Below the pieces are notes generated by a model. That model was not told where the DNA came from. It was given only the letters and a program-made list of their open reading frames with translations, and searched no databases. Shown in pieces: positions 24,601 through 35,506 of a stretch of DNA of 64,000 bases. Each line of letters opens with the position of its first letter. Position 1 is the first letter of the stretch. The position numbers and the translations under genes are program-made. The DNA comes from Epinephelus fuscoguttatus (taxonomy: Eukaryota > Chordata > Actinopteri > Perciformes > Serranidae): positions 25,185,437 through 25,249,436 of the forward strand of contig NC_064763.1 of assembly GCF_011397635.1 (NCBI RefSeq), written 5' to 3'.

Positions 24601-25284
24601 ACCATCTCATAAAATGTGATGCATTGTTACAGACTGCACTATAATATATAGTTAAAATGATGTCCATTTCAACCAGCTAAAACATTAGAATGCATTTTAA
24701 TGTATATGTATTTTTTTATTACTTTATTGATTTATTTCATCAACACTTGTATTGAGCTCTTCATTAACTCTTTTCATCATACAGTATAAATAAAACAAAG
24801 GACATACCATACCATAAGCATCAAATAAGCCCATAAATCCAATTCCAGTAAGAATAAAAATATGTATTTCACATAATAATCAATAATAATAGCCATACAG
24901 TGTCCATTCAGTCAGCTAGTCAGCACTTTGACCTTTGATGTTTTAATTACTTTTAGCTGACCTTTTTCTGAAGTAAAATCATTAATACAGGATTTACTTG
25001 GGATCGAGTTGTATAGTGAGAAATCGCTACTTGTACATAGTCTAAGTAAAATATGTCAGCACCTCCTTCACATCTGTTATTTCATCACTCCACATCAAGT
25101 CTATTTCAGGGTCATGTCATCATGCCCCTCTGAGCCAGCGCTCCCTTTTGTGTCCTGAAGGGGGCGCCGTAGATCAACCAAGAAAAAAGTTTAATGTTTT
25201 TTTTTTTTAATCCTTGCCTCACACTGTCCTGCAGTTTGTGTCCTGCAGAAACACACTTACTGCGCGCTGAGACTCAGTCACGCA
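24601..25284. other. Intergenic stretch before chrdl2
   Basis: AT-rich and without recognisable exons. The end must include the chrdl2 promoter and 5' UTR. No convincing TATA box was found. Confidence 0.4.
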
Positions 25285-25285
25285 C

Positions 25286-25291
25286 ATGTAA
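25286..25291 (+). promoter_or_regulatory. Start-stop upstream ORF (ATG TAA) before chrdl2
   Basis: An ATG immediately followed by TAA sits three bases before the main chrdl2 start codon (25295). Such minimal uORFs can stall initiating ribosomes and lower translation, if the transcript starts upstream of it. Confidence 0.5.
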
Positions 25292-25294
25292 AAA

Positions 25295-28200
25295 ATGAAG
25301 TCCATGTTTTTGTTCTTCTTCATCATTTGGTTTGCAGATGCAGAGCTGAAACCCCGGAAAGGTAAGAGCAGGCTCGGCTGATGCTTTATTCTTTCCTCAT
25401 CTAACGTGTGGGGCTTAAATAAGGAAAAGCATGAGAATGTGACTCAGATAAAGAGAAGTACAGTCGGAGTTTCAGCCCAGACTGACCTGACACGTTAAGA
25501 TTTACATCCTCTGTTGCTCCAAACATGACTTTAGAGTTTGGGGTGAGACTTATTTATCTCATTCTGTCACTAGAGAAAGTTAAGCTTGTGTTTATCTTAA
25601 TGTGCTGAAGTTGAGTCAGAGGCATTTGTTTTCCTCTGGTTTGCATTACATGGAGCTGACTGTCGCTTTGACTAAATGTCTCTGAGAGATGTTTTAAATA
25701 TCAGTTGACATGGACATGCCTTAGTTTTGCTGTTCGGATCATCTGCGCCACATGTAGCTCATCCTCCTCATTTCTGACACCCAGGACCCGGGGTGGTTTG
25801 TACTTTCAAAGACAAGTCATACAGCCCTGGAGACAGCTGGCATCCCTATCTGGAGCCTTTCGGATTCATGTTCTGCATGCGCTGTGTCTGCACAGAGGTA
25901 CCTCTAAGCAAAGTTTATCACTGCTGAGCAAACATTTTAAAGGAATATTACACTCAAATTGCTCCACTCTCTCCAGCTCTGCTGACACAGTGCTTGTAAA
26001 CTCCTTTTTGCTTTCTTAGACAGGCCATGTGAAATGTAACACAATCAAGTGTCCTGCTCTGTCATGTGAAAATCCAGTAGCTGAGCCTCAGCAGTGTTGT
26101 CCGAGATGCACAGGTACACTGATGTTCTCTAGCACCTTGTCAGCTCTGAGTCTTTAGAGGTGACTTTAAAGCCTCCTGTCATGTGTGATGTGCCCTCCTC
26201 AGATGAGCCCAGGATCCCTGCAGGTCTGAGAGCTTCGGTGAAATCCTGCAGGTATAATGGAAGTGTGTATCAGCCAGGAGAGACGTTCACAAAGCTTGAC
26301 CTCTTCCCATCCAAGCAAAGCAATCAGTGTGTTATGTGCACGTGCTCTGTAAGTTACACCTCATTTCATACTTGAATTCATCTGGTGAAAGTCTATGGTA
26401 AACTACATGCATGCAGTATGGAAGCATTTTAACGTCTGTATGGTTTTATGTGAGCTCAAGTTCTTACCCTACATATGGCAACATTTCATCAGTGAAATGT
26501 TCATGTACTGCTCGTCAAAGCAAAGTTACCATGTGCTTTATAGACAAAAAAACCCCCAAAGAAATTGAACAGAATAAAACGTGAAAATAGCAGATATTTC
26601 AGATATATCTTATCTTAAATAAACTCAATCCAAAATAATAAGTACCGTACAACTTCAATTAAACGCCCAGTCCCTTTTACTAGCCCGGTGTGGCTTTACA
26701 TTTTGATACATAAACGCCTGTCTCAATTAGAGGCCTGGTCTGGTTGCCAAGCAGTTCACTTTTTCTAATAGCCATTATAAACCGGGTTTAAAATCAGTAA
26801 TTTTACCGTGCAGAACATGGAAGCTGCTGTTTGCTGCTGGTTGTTGACTCACTTGGTTAGTTTGTGTTATTGCGTGATGTAAAGGTTTAATTTGGCTTTT
26901 ACCAGACAGCATAGATAATGGCTTCAGTTTCCTGTCAAATAGTGCTGTCTGCGGCAAGGTAAAGTGATGAAAATATTGTAAATATTGCATACACTTAAAC
27001 CGACTGATTTTTTTTGGTGGCTAAAATACGTTTTGCTGCTGCCCTCATCCATAGCAGTTCATTGTTTAGCTTCCATGGCCAGCTTCTCCAACCTGGTGGC
27101 ATGTCAGCTGCCATCTAACATATACTATTAATAATTACCTCATACAACTCCACTTTGAAAACTCAGAACTATTCCTTTAAAAGAGGTGAAAAATCAAATA
27201 AAATCTGCTTTAACTACAAGATGTACATTAAATAAATGTGTTAAAAACTTGTAATGCATGAAGAGCATCTCTGCTCACTGCTTTACAATATAGCTGCTAA
27301 TGCTGCAGTGAAAGTTGAAATGGTGGGTCAAGTTCTATTTAATTTGTAGCTGGTAAAACCATCTTGCTTTAGTTTGTGTGCTGGCTGAGCTTGGTCGTGA
27401 CTTGTGATCGACACAAGACAATGGATGAAAGGTTTAATTTAGAGAACCAACTGAGACTTAATAAACTTTAATGTCCCCAGAGGGGCAATTTGTGGTCCAG
27501 CCCAGTAAACAATAAACCTAATGTAAACACAGAACAATAAGACAACAATGGAAGTCCGTGATTATGAACTGTCAGTAAATTCATAAGAACATATTCTACA
27601 CATCGTTCTGTATTCCAACTTGTCCCCCGACCCCTCCACTGTCTGTGAGTTCACCTCAGCCCAACTTAGCCTTTAACCAAAGGCAGATATCTGAGAGGAA
27701 AGTAGAAGTTCAGCCAAAATTGACATCACCCTGGAGTTGTCCTTTAAAAGGCCGCATGATGTGAGAGGTTAATTTTATGAGTTGCTAAGTGGTGTTCATT
27801 AATGAAAGTTTCCACGGAGACAACACATAACAGTATACTTAATGAAAAGATACCCAGTAAAAAAAAAATTTACAGCAGTCCTACGAATCATGTTCATCCT
27901 CATACATTTCTTCCCTGGAGCTCATAGTCAATATTCAGTAAAACATCCTCGCAGCTTTACTTAGTACTACGATATAGGTTTCTAGTGGCATTGTGAATCA
28001 CTGCAGTTATGGATTACTCCGCAAGTTTTTCTAAGACGTGCCGTCAGACGTCGTGAGGTTGCTCAGGTAGGTTGCCCATTATTTGTAGATGTTTGTAGCT
28101 GTGTCCTCAAGCAAGACACTGAACCCTTAATTACCCCAGATGAGCAGCACAGCAGCTTTCAGAGCAGCTCAGCCGCCACTGGTGTATCTACTGCATGTGC

Positions 28201-31200
28201 AACAAAATAATATGTCATTCTTTCTGTACAGGAGCCAAAAAAATGTGCCGTCTCATTGCGTTTTTACTGCTATTTATCAAGAACATTAGATCTGAGAAGA
28301 TGCTGTGATGTCGTTTGGGCTTTGTCCATAAGAAATAAAATTTAAAAGCCTGCAGAAACTTCTCAGTACTTGAGCCTAACCCCTCTGGAGTGCGTACTTG
28401 GAAATTTAAAAAATATGACATGTTGCCTCCCTTTCTTTTCTCAGAATGGAAACATCTTCTGCGGACTGAAAACCTGCCAACCAATCACCTGCTCCTCTCC
28501 AGTGTCAGTCCCAGATACCTGCTGTTTGGTGTGTAAAGGTAGTCAAACTCCTCCAAGCTGACAAACGGCTTTACAACCTGCGATAATATTTTGTAGATTA
28601 GGCTAGATTATATAACACTAAATGCAAGTATGTGCAAAATTACATTTGAAATAAAATGCACTAAATCAGACAGCACACAAAAAGTATTGAACAATTACAC
28701 TGAAAGTTGATATACTAGCATTCTGGATTATAGCCCAGCACTCATCATCATGACATGATCTCTTCTTTTTGGTTTTTAGATCATGGCAACAGTGGGTCCT
28801 CATCAACCGAGGATGGAAACCAGCAGCTGAACCGAGGCGTTGTATGTTTCTGCTGATTTTTCAGAAAATTAACATTTCTTAGACTTCCATATTACACTCG
28901 CCCGTCATTAAAATATATTTAAATGTAGTGTAGCTGCAGGATTTAGGTTTAAGTCTCACAGGCAAGTGTGATGAAGTGTCCTTGAACACAACACTGAGGT
29001 CACTACAAGCTTCAGGGGAGCTGCTCTGTAGCTCTCTGACCTTTCACCTCCCTGTGCAAGTGAACAAGCAATTATTATTTTCCCCTTGAGGATCACAATT
29101 TTCAGATTATTTCTGAAACCATTTTGCAGTTATCATTTTAGACAAAGATTTCAGCTTTCCCTCAAGATCATAAGACTGAATTGCAGTGTAGTTCTATTTA
29201 AATTGCTGAAAAAATCTCACATGTACGCAGTGATTCAGAGATCTGGAGCCAGGCCATTAACTCATATGATGCAGAGCTAAATGTGATGCCCCTTCCGCCA
29301 CTACTCCAGGGAAAAGGAAGCAAAGCCGATAGCTGAATAGATGAAAGATAACTGTGTTTTATCATATCTGTGTTTACAAAAGAGGCATTCAGTCGACCAG
29401 TGTTCTGGAGAGCAGAGCAGGGCGCGGTCCGACCGTGCCACTCCACCCAGGGTCAGGACTTCTCCCAGAGGCCTGAGCCTCAGTAACCTTAACCTCAAAG
29501 GGGCTTCAGAGACCACTGTGAAGATTCTGTTGCAGAGGAAACACCAAAGAGGTGAGACTTCATCAAAACAGAAAGGTCCCGTATAGGTGTTTGATTTTAT
29601 AGACATGTTCCTCACAACTTTACGATCGCTTCCATATGTAGCACAACACTCAGATGTTTTCCATTTCTCGCAGCGTGTTTATACAATGGCAAGACGTACT
29701 CTCATGGAGACATGTGGCACCCAGTTTTGGGGAAGGTCCTGGAATGCATCCTGTGCACTTGTACTGATGGCCTCCAGGACTGCAAACGCATCACGTGTCC
29801 CAGCCAGTACCCATGCCAACATCCTATGAAATCAGCAGGAAAGTGCTGCAAGACATGTCCAGGTAGTCGAACGTGGCTCATGACATAATGAAGTGTTTAT
29901 ACTGACATGATGTTGATTGGCTGTAAACACCAGTCACGTAACTTTTGTCTTTTTTGTCTCTCTAGAAAGTAAAGCTGAGAGTAACCAGACCCAGTGTTAT
30001 CTTGGGTATAAAAATAACCTCTTGGTGTATAAGGTCGACTCATCTTTGAAAGTCGACCCACCCAACACAGTCAGAATCATTGCTGTTGAAAGACAAAGTA
30101 CTGCTGAGGTGGAAGTGCAAGTCTGGAAGACTGTAGAAGGTACAGTAACTACAGGTGGGAGCTATACTAAAGGAATAGCTCAACATTTTGGGAAATGCAC
30201 TTAAATCGCTCTCGTGTTGAGGGTTAGATGAGACCATTGATATCACTCTGACGTCTGGAAATCAGTTCCCTGTACTTTGCTAGCTGATCACTTGTAATGT
30301 ACACCCAAACTCCTAAAGAAAAAATTGAGAAAACTTGTGTATGTACTTCAACTCCTCCTGGAGCCCCTGCGATCTACCGTTACCCAGCGTGTTGTCTTTC
30401 CCAGGGCATCAAATACAGATGCTTCGTCACGTCCCTTGCTGCGTGATAGAAACACCAAAGGTGCCTCTGGTGACTCCATGAGATGCACAAACATCCACAG
30501 CCATATTTGACACTCAACACATTTGACGTAGTATAAAGAGCAAGAAAGTTGGAGTGTACAGGGAGTGGTGGTAGGTGAATTAAACAAACACAGACTCTTA
30601 TTCAGCAGACTGCTCCTCGTGTTCTTGAAGCTTCAACCTAATATTTTGCAACTTACATTCGTCCGTCACGTCATTAAGTCACTCATGTAGCATACTTATG
30701 TGATGTTGTATACTCATTTTAACCCAAAACACGATGTTTTTCTCAACCTAACACAAGTAGTTCAGTTACCCTAACCTATCCGCGACCGTTTGACAACTTT
30801 CACAAGGTGTAATAATGAGTTCCACCCAAAAGACAGCTGTGCATCGCATACAGACATTAACGTGTGCATCTCATAGACGCCGTAGGGTGCCCTCGGTGGC
30901 GGTATCACAAACTGAGGAGCATGAGAAAGAGTCAGTATTTGACGACCTGGGATGAGAATGCGTTGGTTACCCATAGCACCCTTCTCCGTGTGGCTTCACA
31001 AAGGGTTCGTAATTCCAGCTTAAAAAACACGCAAACGTTTCTGTAGGACACCTGTTTTACGTTCACGAGAAAACTAATGAGCATTTTCCAAAGTGTCAAA
31101 CTTTTCCTTTAAGACAAATACACAGTGCTGCTGAAGAATGTATGACTTATCTGAGTTCTTTATTTATACAGGTGTTTTACAATTAATGGAAATCGGTGAC

Positions 31201-31499
31201 GTTCAAAGAAAAGATATCGTGGATCATCCTGAAAATTACACGTTACTTACAACACTCGATGAAGGCTAGTTTTTATTTTTACATTCTGTAAATACTTTAA
31301 TTTGTTGAAATCCTCTTGACTTATAGAGGCTGTGGTGACAGTTCTATATTAATTTAATTTTTCAGAGACGTGGAGAAAATTTAAAGAGGAGGGCGAAAAC
31401 CTGAGCACAGCTTCTCAGACCACGATCTGTGAAGACGGTATTCGGGAGATGGTGACGTTCCTAAATCCCAAGCAGATAGAGGACCTGTGTTCACCCTGA
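25295..31499 (+). CDS. chrdl2: Chordin-like protein 2 (secreted BMP antagonist)
   Basis: Secreted von Willebrand factor C protein that binds and inhibits BMP/GDF ligands outside the cell. Eleven exons: 25295-25361, 25785-25897, 26020-26113, 26203-26348, 28445-28538, 28780-28841, 29383-29551, 29674-29862, 29966-30139, 31172-31264, 31366-31499; 444 residues (human CHRDL2 is about 429). Residues 1-16 are a signal peptide. VWC1 (about 27-91) has SYSPGDSWHPYLEP and ends QQCCPRC. VWC2 (about 110-170) has CRYNGSVYQPGE and NIFCGLKTC. A Ser/Arg-rich linker ends in TTVKILLQRKHQR. VWC3 (about 249-311) has YNGKTYSHGDMWHP and KCCKTC. The C-terminal domain keeps VEVQVWKTVEG. The exon-7 linker and position beside xrra1 and neu3 favour CHRDL2 over CHRDL1, though the C-terminus also resembles CHRDL1. 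Intron 10 begins with GC rather than GT. Intron 4 (2.1 kb) carries repeats. Confidence 0.92.
26860..27175. mobile_element. Truncated copy of the 740-bp TTAA element in chrdl2 intron 4
   Basis: The stretch 'tagcttccatgg...ctgccatcta...aattacctcatacaactccactttgaaaactcagaact' closely follows the right half of the element at 21224-21963. 'gcttcagtttcctgtcaaatagtgctgtctgcggcaagg' matches its centre. The left end is not recognisable. Confidence 0.6.
27695..27840 (-). repeat. Dispersed repeat copy B in chrdl2 intron 4
   Basis: Reverse-complement relative of 20605-20745: 'ccaaaattgacatcaccctgg', 'gttgtcctttaaaagg', 'gcatgatgtgagagg', 'aagtggtgttcattaatga' and 'acaacacataac' all align. Confidence 0.7.
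28055..28210 (+). repeat. Degraded SINE in chrdl2 intron 4
   Basis: It holds 'gtcctcaagcaagacactgaacccttaattacccc' and 'cagccgccactggtgtatctac', recognisable remnants of the SINE core seen at 21968-22256. Confidence 0.5.
31265..31365 (+). other. chrdl2: GC-AG intron of chrdl2 (intron 10)
   Basis: Exon 10 ends ...CTCGATGAAG and the intron opens GCTAGT. The 101-base intron closes with taatttttcag. No GT occurs near the donor that keeps the reading frame, and the joined codons give LTTLDEETWRKF, which matches the family. GC-AG introns are a known minor class of U2 introns. Confidence 0.75.
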
Positions 31500-33690
31500 T
31501 GGTTTTTGCCCCCGTGACCCTCTTTATACATATTTTATTCCAGTAAATACATGGTTAAAATACAGTACATGCCTTTTTCATACATGTTGCACTTAAATGT
31601 CCTGCATCATTCCTGTAATACAAATGGAATCTCTCATTTATAATATTCTCTATTGATTGATGCTTTGTTGTTCATCATGTTTTAATCATCACATATTTTT
31701 GTATGTAAATTATTAGAGGCTATAGCAGTGTTTGATAACTGTCTGTTCTGTTTTCTGTCATGATTCAGACATTTTTAGATTGGGTGGATTTAGGTTAATG
31801 TAGATGTGCAGTATAGAGTCTAGAGCTGAGAGCTGAAGATTGGGTTGAGACTTTGATGACTCAGTGATGTTGAGGACATTTTGGGGTCTCAATCAAACCC
31901 TTTGCTTTAACCACATGAGAATAATCTGTGTGTAGATTATGTTGGGCAGGGGGCCACGCTCTGTTAGAATGTAAAGGTTTTTTTGAGGATGTTATATGAT
32001 CATCGACATATTTATTGTAAATACAAACTCTTGTTTGTCACTTTATTTAAAGTATATTGGTTCTTGTATGATTTTTGTGTACATACATTTGACTGTCTGA
32101 ATGTTTATTGTTAGCATGCCAGTGAATACACAGCTGGGTATTTGTTAATAAGAAAACTGCCTTCCTAATTTCTCTGGTGTCAAAAAATAGACCTACTGTA
32201 GCTATTTTTACGCAGCCACAGGATTTGGTTTGTTATCATAGCCTAATGACATTCTACTACTCCACATACCTGAAATATTTGTATTTTACAGTGGTCATGT
32301 AGCTGAATGCACTCAGTACCTCTGCTCACAGTTTTAACCCATAAAGTTTTTTCAGTGTTTTACACCACAAACATTTTTGGTCTGATTTGTTTGTAGCTGT
32401 AACTTTCACCATTAAACAGATCACGTGTAGGGGAATAATTGGCATGGAGTCACACACAGCGAGACACTGAATATGTACTTGAGGCAGGCCAAGATGTGGC
32501 TCATAGAAGTTGGAGTTGTCTTTGAAGGCGTTGCTTGAAAACGATTTGCTGATTCATTTATGGTCTGCATGCCGGCCGCACCGTCGTTGCCTGAAGGCTT
32601 CCATTAAATAGAGCTCCGGAAGGACGGATAAAGTGTTTCCCCGCTGGAGATGAAATGTTATCGGAGGCATGGAAATCAAAAGCAGAAGTTCAAACTCTCT
32701 TCACCCCCCCGAAAACTCACAAACACAATATATTCCCAACATCAGGATTTTTTTATCAGGATCACTCACTACTTATCGTACTTCAATGAGGCCAAGCTTC
32801 TGATGACTGTCTGTGTAATATTTCTACTTTTTCCTCAAATTTAAAAGGTTAAAATGTGATAGGGATGAATTACATTATGTGTATTAAGGGTTATCATGTC
32901 CACCAAATCAGAAACTGGGGAGGTATTAAAAGAGATACTGGACTTCGCCATAAACTTTTTAGCGCGTTAGCTAACGTTAGCTTTAATAATGAAACAAAAT
33001 GGAGGAAACCGTTAAGTGTCGTCCTCCTTTCCTGTCAAATCATCCATCCACTGAGTGAGAGCATATGGGTCGGCCAGTCTGGTCCTGTTGGTCAGTGTAT
33101 TTTTCTAACACTCGCAGGCCTGGACACAAAGTGACCTGATGCTCAACACTAAAGTGAGAGCCCTGTTGGTCGAAGAAAGAGAGTGTTTTATTTCTATATG
33201 TATTAAGGAATGGTTAAATTAATCACACATTCACCCGGCTTGATGCTCTGCAGCTCCGTCTCCCCACAGAGTGCCAAGAGTGTGCCTCTTGTATCATGTT
33301 CCTCCATTATTAAAAAAAAAAAAAAAAAAAAGCTAACAGGACTTTAGCGTTAGCTAACGTCTGTGGAGATTCGTTTTGCCTCCAGCTAAGACCCGCCCAC
33401 CTAAAAATGTCTACTGTTTACTAACAGTAAAAGCAGGGCTGCCAAGTTTCAGAAAATGACAAGAGTGAGACTTTAGTGTCATGATGCGTTCGGAAAAAAT
33501 TTGGCCTTTTTTTAACATCGATTTGGCCTGTTTTAACGTCGATTTATACCTTAAGACCGATGTCCTCACCTCCATGCCAGCGGCTCTCCCTGCACTGTGG
33601 CCTCCTAATGCTAGTTTTACAGTGGTTCTCAAAGTGGATTCCAGGGACTCTGTGGGTTCCTTTAGGGGGGTCTAAATTGACCCTTACAAG
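31500..33690. other. chrdl2 3' flank, gene-free
   Basis: No exon seen. The chrdl2 3' UTR lies at the start, but no single polyadenylation signal stands out. A 20-base A run at 33312-33331 abuts 'gctaacaggactttagcgttagctaacg' and may be the tail of an old retroposon. Confidence 0.45.
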
Positions 33691-33696
33691 GTCTGT

Positions 33697-33772
33697 AACT
33701 CTGACAGTGTACAAATGGAACCAAATGGACCCATTGGGGTCCATTTGGTTCCATTTGTACACTGTCAGAGTT
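33697..33772. repeat. Perfect palindrome, two 36-bp arms with a 4-base loop
   Basis: The left arm 33697-33732 (starting aactctgacagtgtacaaat) is the exact reverse complement of 33737-33772, with loop attg at 33733-33736. Flanks on both sides share 'ggggggtctaaattga' and 'tgtaactctgaca' (33665-33705 and 33814-33856), indicating a local duplication around the hairpin. Confidence 0.95.
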
Positions 33773-33854
33773 AAGGATAGCCCTTGAAATTTAGAATTTT
33801 GAGAAACACTGCTTTAGGGGGGTCTAAATTGATATTTACAAGTATGTAACTCTG

Positions 33855-33882
<28 letters not shown>
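33855..33882. repeat. (CA)n microsatellite
   Basis: About 14 CA units directly after a 'taactctgaca' copy. Confidence 0.95.
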
Positions 33883-33885
<3 letters not shown>

Positions 33886-35191
33886 GACTAACGTTAGAGT
33901 CTCTTTTTCAAGTGTGAACTGGCCAAGAGAAGAGGCAAATAAATGTTACAAAGCTCTGCAACAAATACAGGACAATGATAGACTTATAGCAGCCTTAAAA
34001 CAGTACATATTAACTAGGAAACTCAAGGAGAAACAGCGAATCAACAGTGAACAAAATTGGGTAGTTACCTACCATCCGTCTTCTAGCAAGCAGGAGAACG
34101 TCGAGTGGGTTTTAAATGTCGGCGCTGTTGTGTGTGAAAGAAAGTTAGAGACGCCAAGACCCGCCTTACGTTGCTTCTGACTGGTTTATATTGCGTGGTG
34201 CCTTCCGTGGTTGGTTAGATTTAGGCACAGAGGACTGATGGATTGGTCTGGGATTGGTTATCTCGGTCAGTCAATCAGAGTTACTCGAACTACGGCAAGC
34301 CGCGAGGACCAAAGTTTATTATCATTAAAAAAATAAATATAGAGTATTGAATGGGGAAATATAAGCGTGAGAAATGTCAAGTGTGGCGTGTGGTGTGAGA
34401 ATGGGTCAAATTGCGTGACTGTCACACTCAAAGCGTGACGCTTGGCAGCTCTGGTAAAAGGGTCTATTAGTCAGTTATTCAAGTTGGAGGATATGAGACA
34501 AAAACAGCTGTAAAGGAGCTGTTAATTACAAAATTCAAATTCAGGTTGCCGGCACAATATGTCAAATTAAACTCAAAGTGAATTTTCAACTTGCATTGTT
34601 CACACATATACATCTGCTTGAGCGCTAACTGGTTCTGCTAACTAACTGGGGAAGGCAGCGTAAGCTAACGTTAGTGCTAATTTGCTTTGCAGTGAACTAC
34701 AACTGATGGACTCAAGTAACAAATACATATTTTCAAAACTTTTCATTCACTTTCCTCCAAGCCCTCCCCTTTTTTGTTCCATCTCTGTACAGTACTGACG
34801 TCAAGGCGCAGAGCTCTGGGTGCCCACAGGCGGCAACAATAAGTTTGTCCTCCATATGTGATGCTCTGTGATGTCAGGAGAATGGCAGCGCTGAGAAGTT
34901 TGCGCAACACAGTGTCATGCAAATTTTTTGAGAGTGAATATTTGACTTAGATTCACCAGGTGGTCATGAACAGTGACATTAATACGATTTGTTGGGTGTA
35001 TAGATAAGCAAATGTCAGCACTGTGATTGTAGCTTGCTTCAGCTGCCCTCAAGTGGCCAAAAAAGATCAGTTCTTGTAGATTTCATGTCTGCAAAGAATT
35101 TTTATGAAGCACTGTAGATTTCCCATTTTTAACATAATTTACTTAAGCATTTTGCAATTTTGAATAACTTAGAGCACACTGAAAATTCTGG
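33883..35191. other. Gene-free stretch
   Basis: An open frame of 88 codons on the plus strand near 33914-34180 has no recognisable domain. Repeated 'gctaacgttag' words occur. Nothing else can be supported. Confidence 0.4.
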
Positions 35192-35203
35192 CATGGCTGC
35201 ATG

Positions 35204-35494
35204 CAGGGGCGTTGGTTTCATTCAACATGGCGGATGTGTTGACACATATTAAACAGGAGGTTTTGTGGCCCTCCAGCAAAAAATTTTGAGCATCAAACTT
35301 TAATTTTCCTACATTCTGGTGATTTTTTATGTACTAATTTGCACCTTATCTGCATTAATTCATGGTGTAAATGTTGTTGATTTTGTCAAAATAAAAGTCC
35401 TCTGCTACATTCATGTTTATATTGGGGAGGACAAATGCACATGTTCTAAATAATAAGAAGTGCTGGTTCCCTGCATCCCCCTGAAGTCTACACC
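35204..35494. mobile_element. Insertion with a 12-bp direct repeat at both ends
   Basis: The 291-bp segment is bounded by catggctgcatg at 35192-35203 and 35495-35506. It starts caggggcgttgg and ends ccccctgaagtctacacc. A perfect 12-bp duplication suggests a target-site duplication. The type of element is unknown; neither clear TIRs nor a poly-A tail is visible. Confidence 0.55.
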
Positions 35495-35506
35495 CATGGC
35501 TGCATG

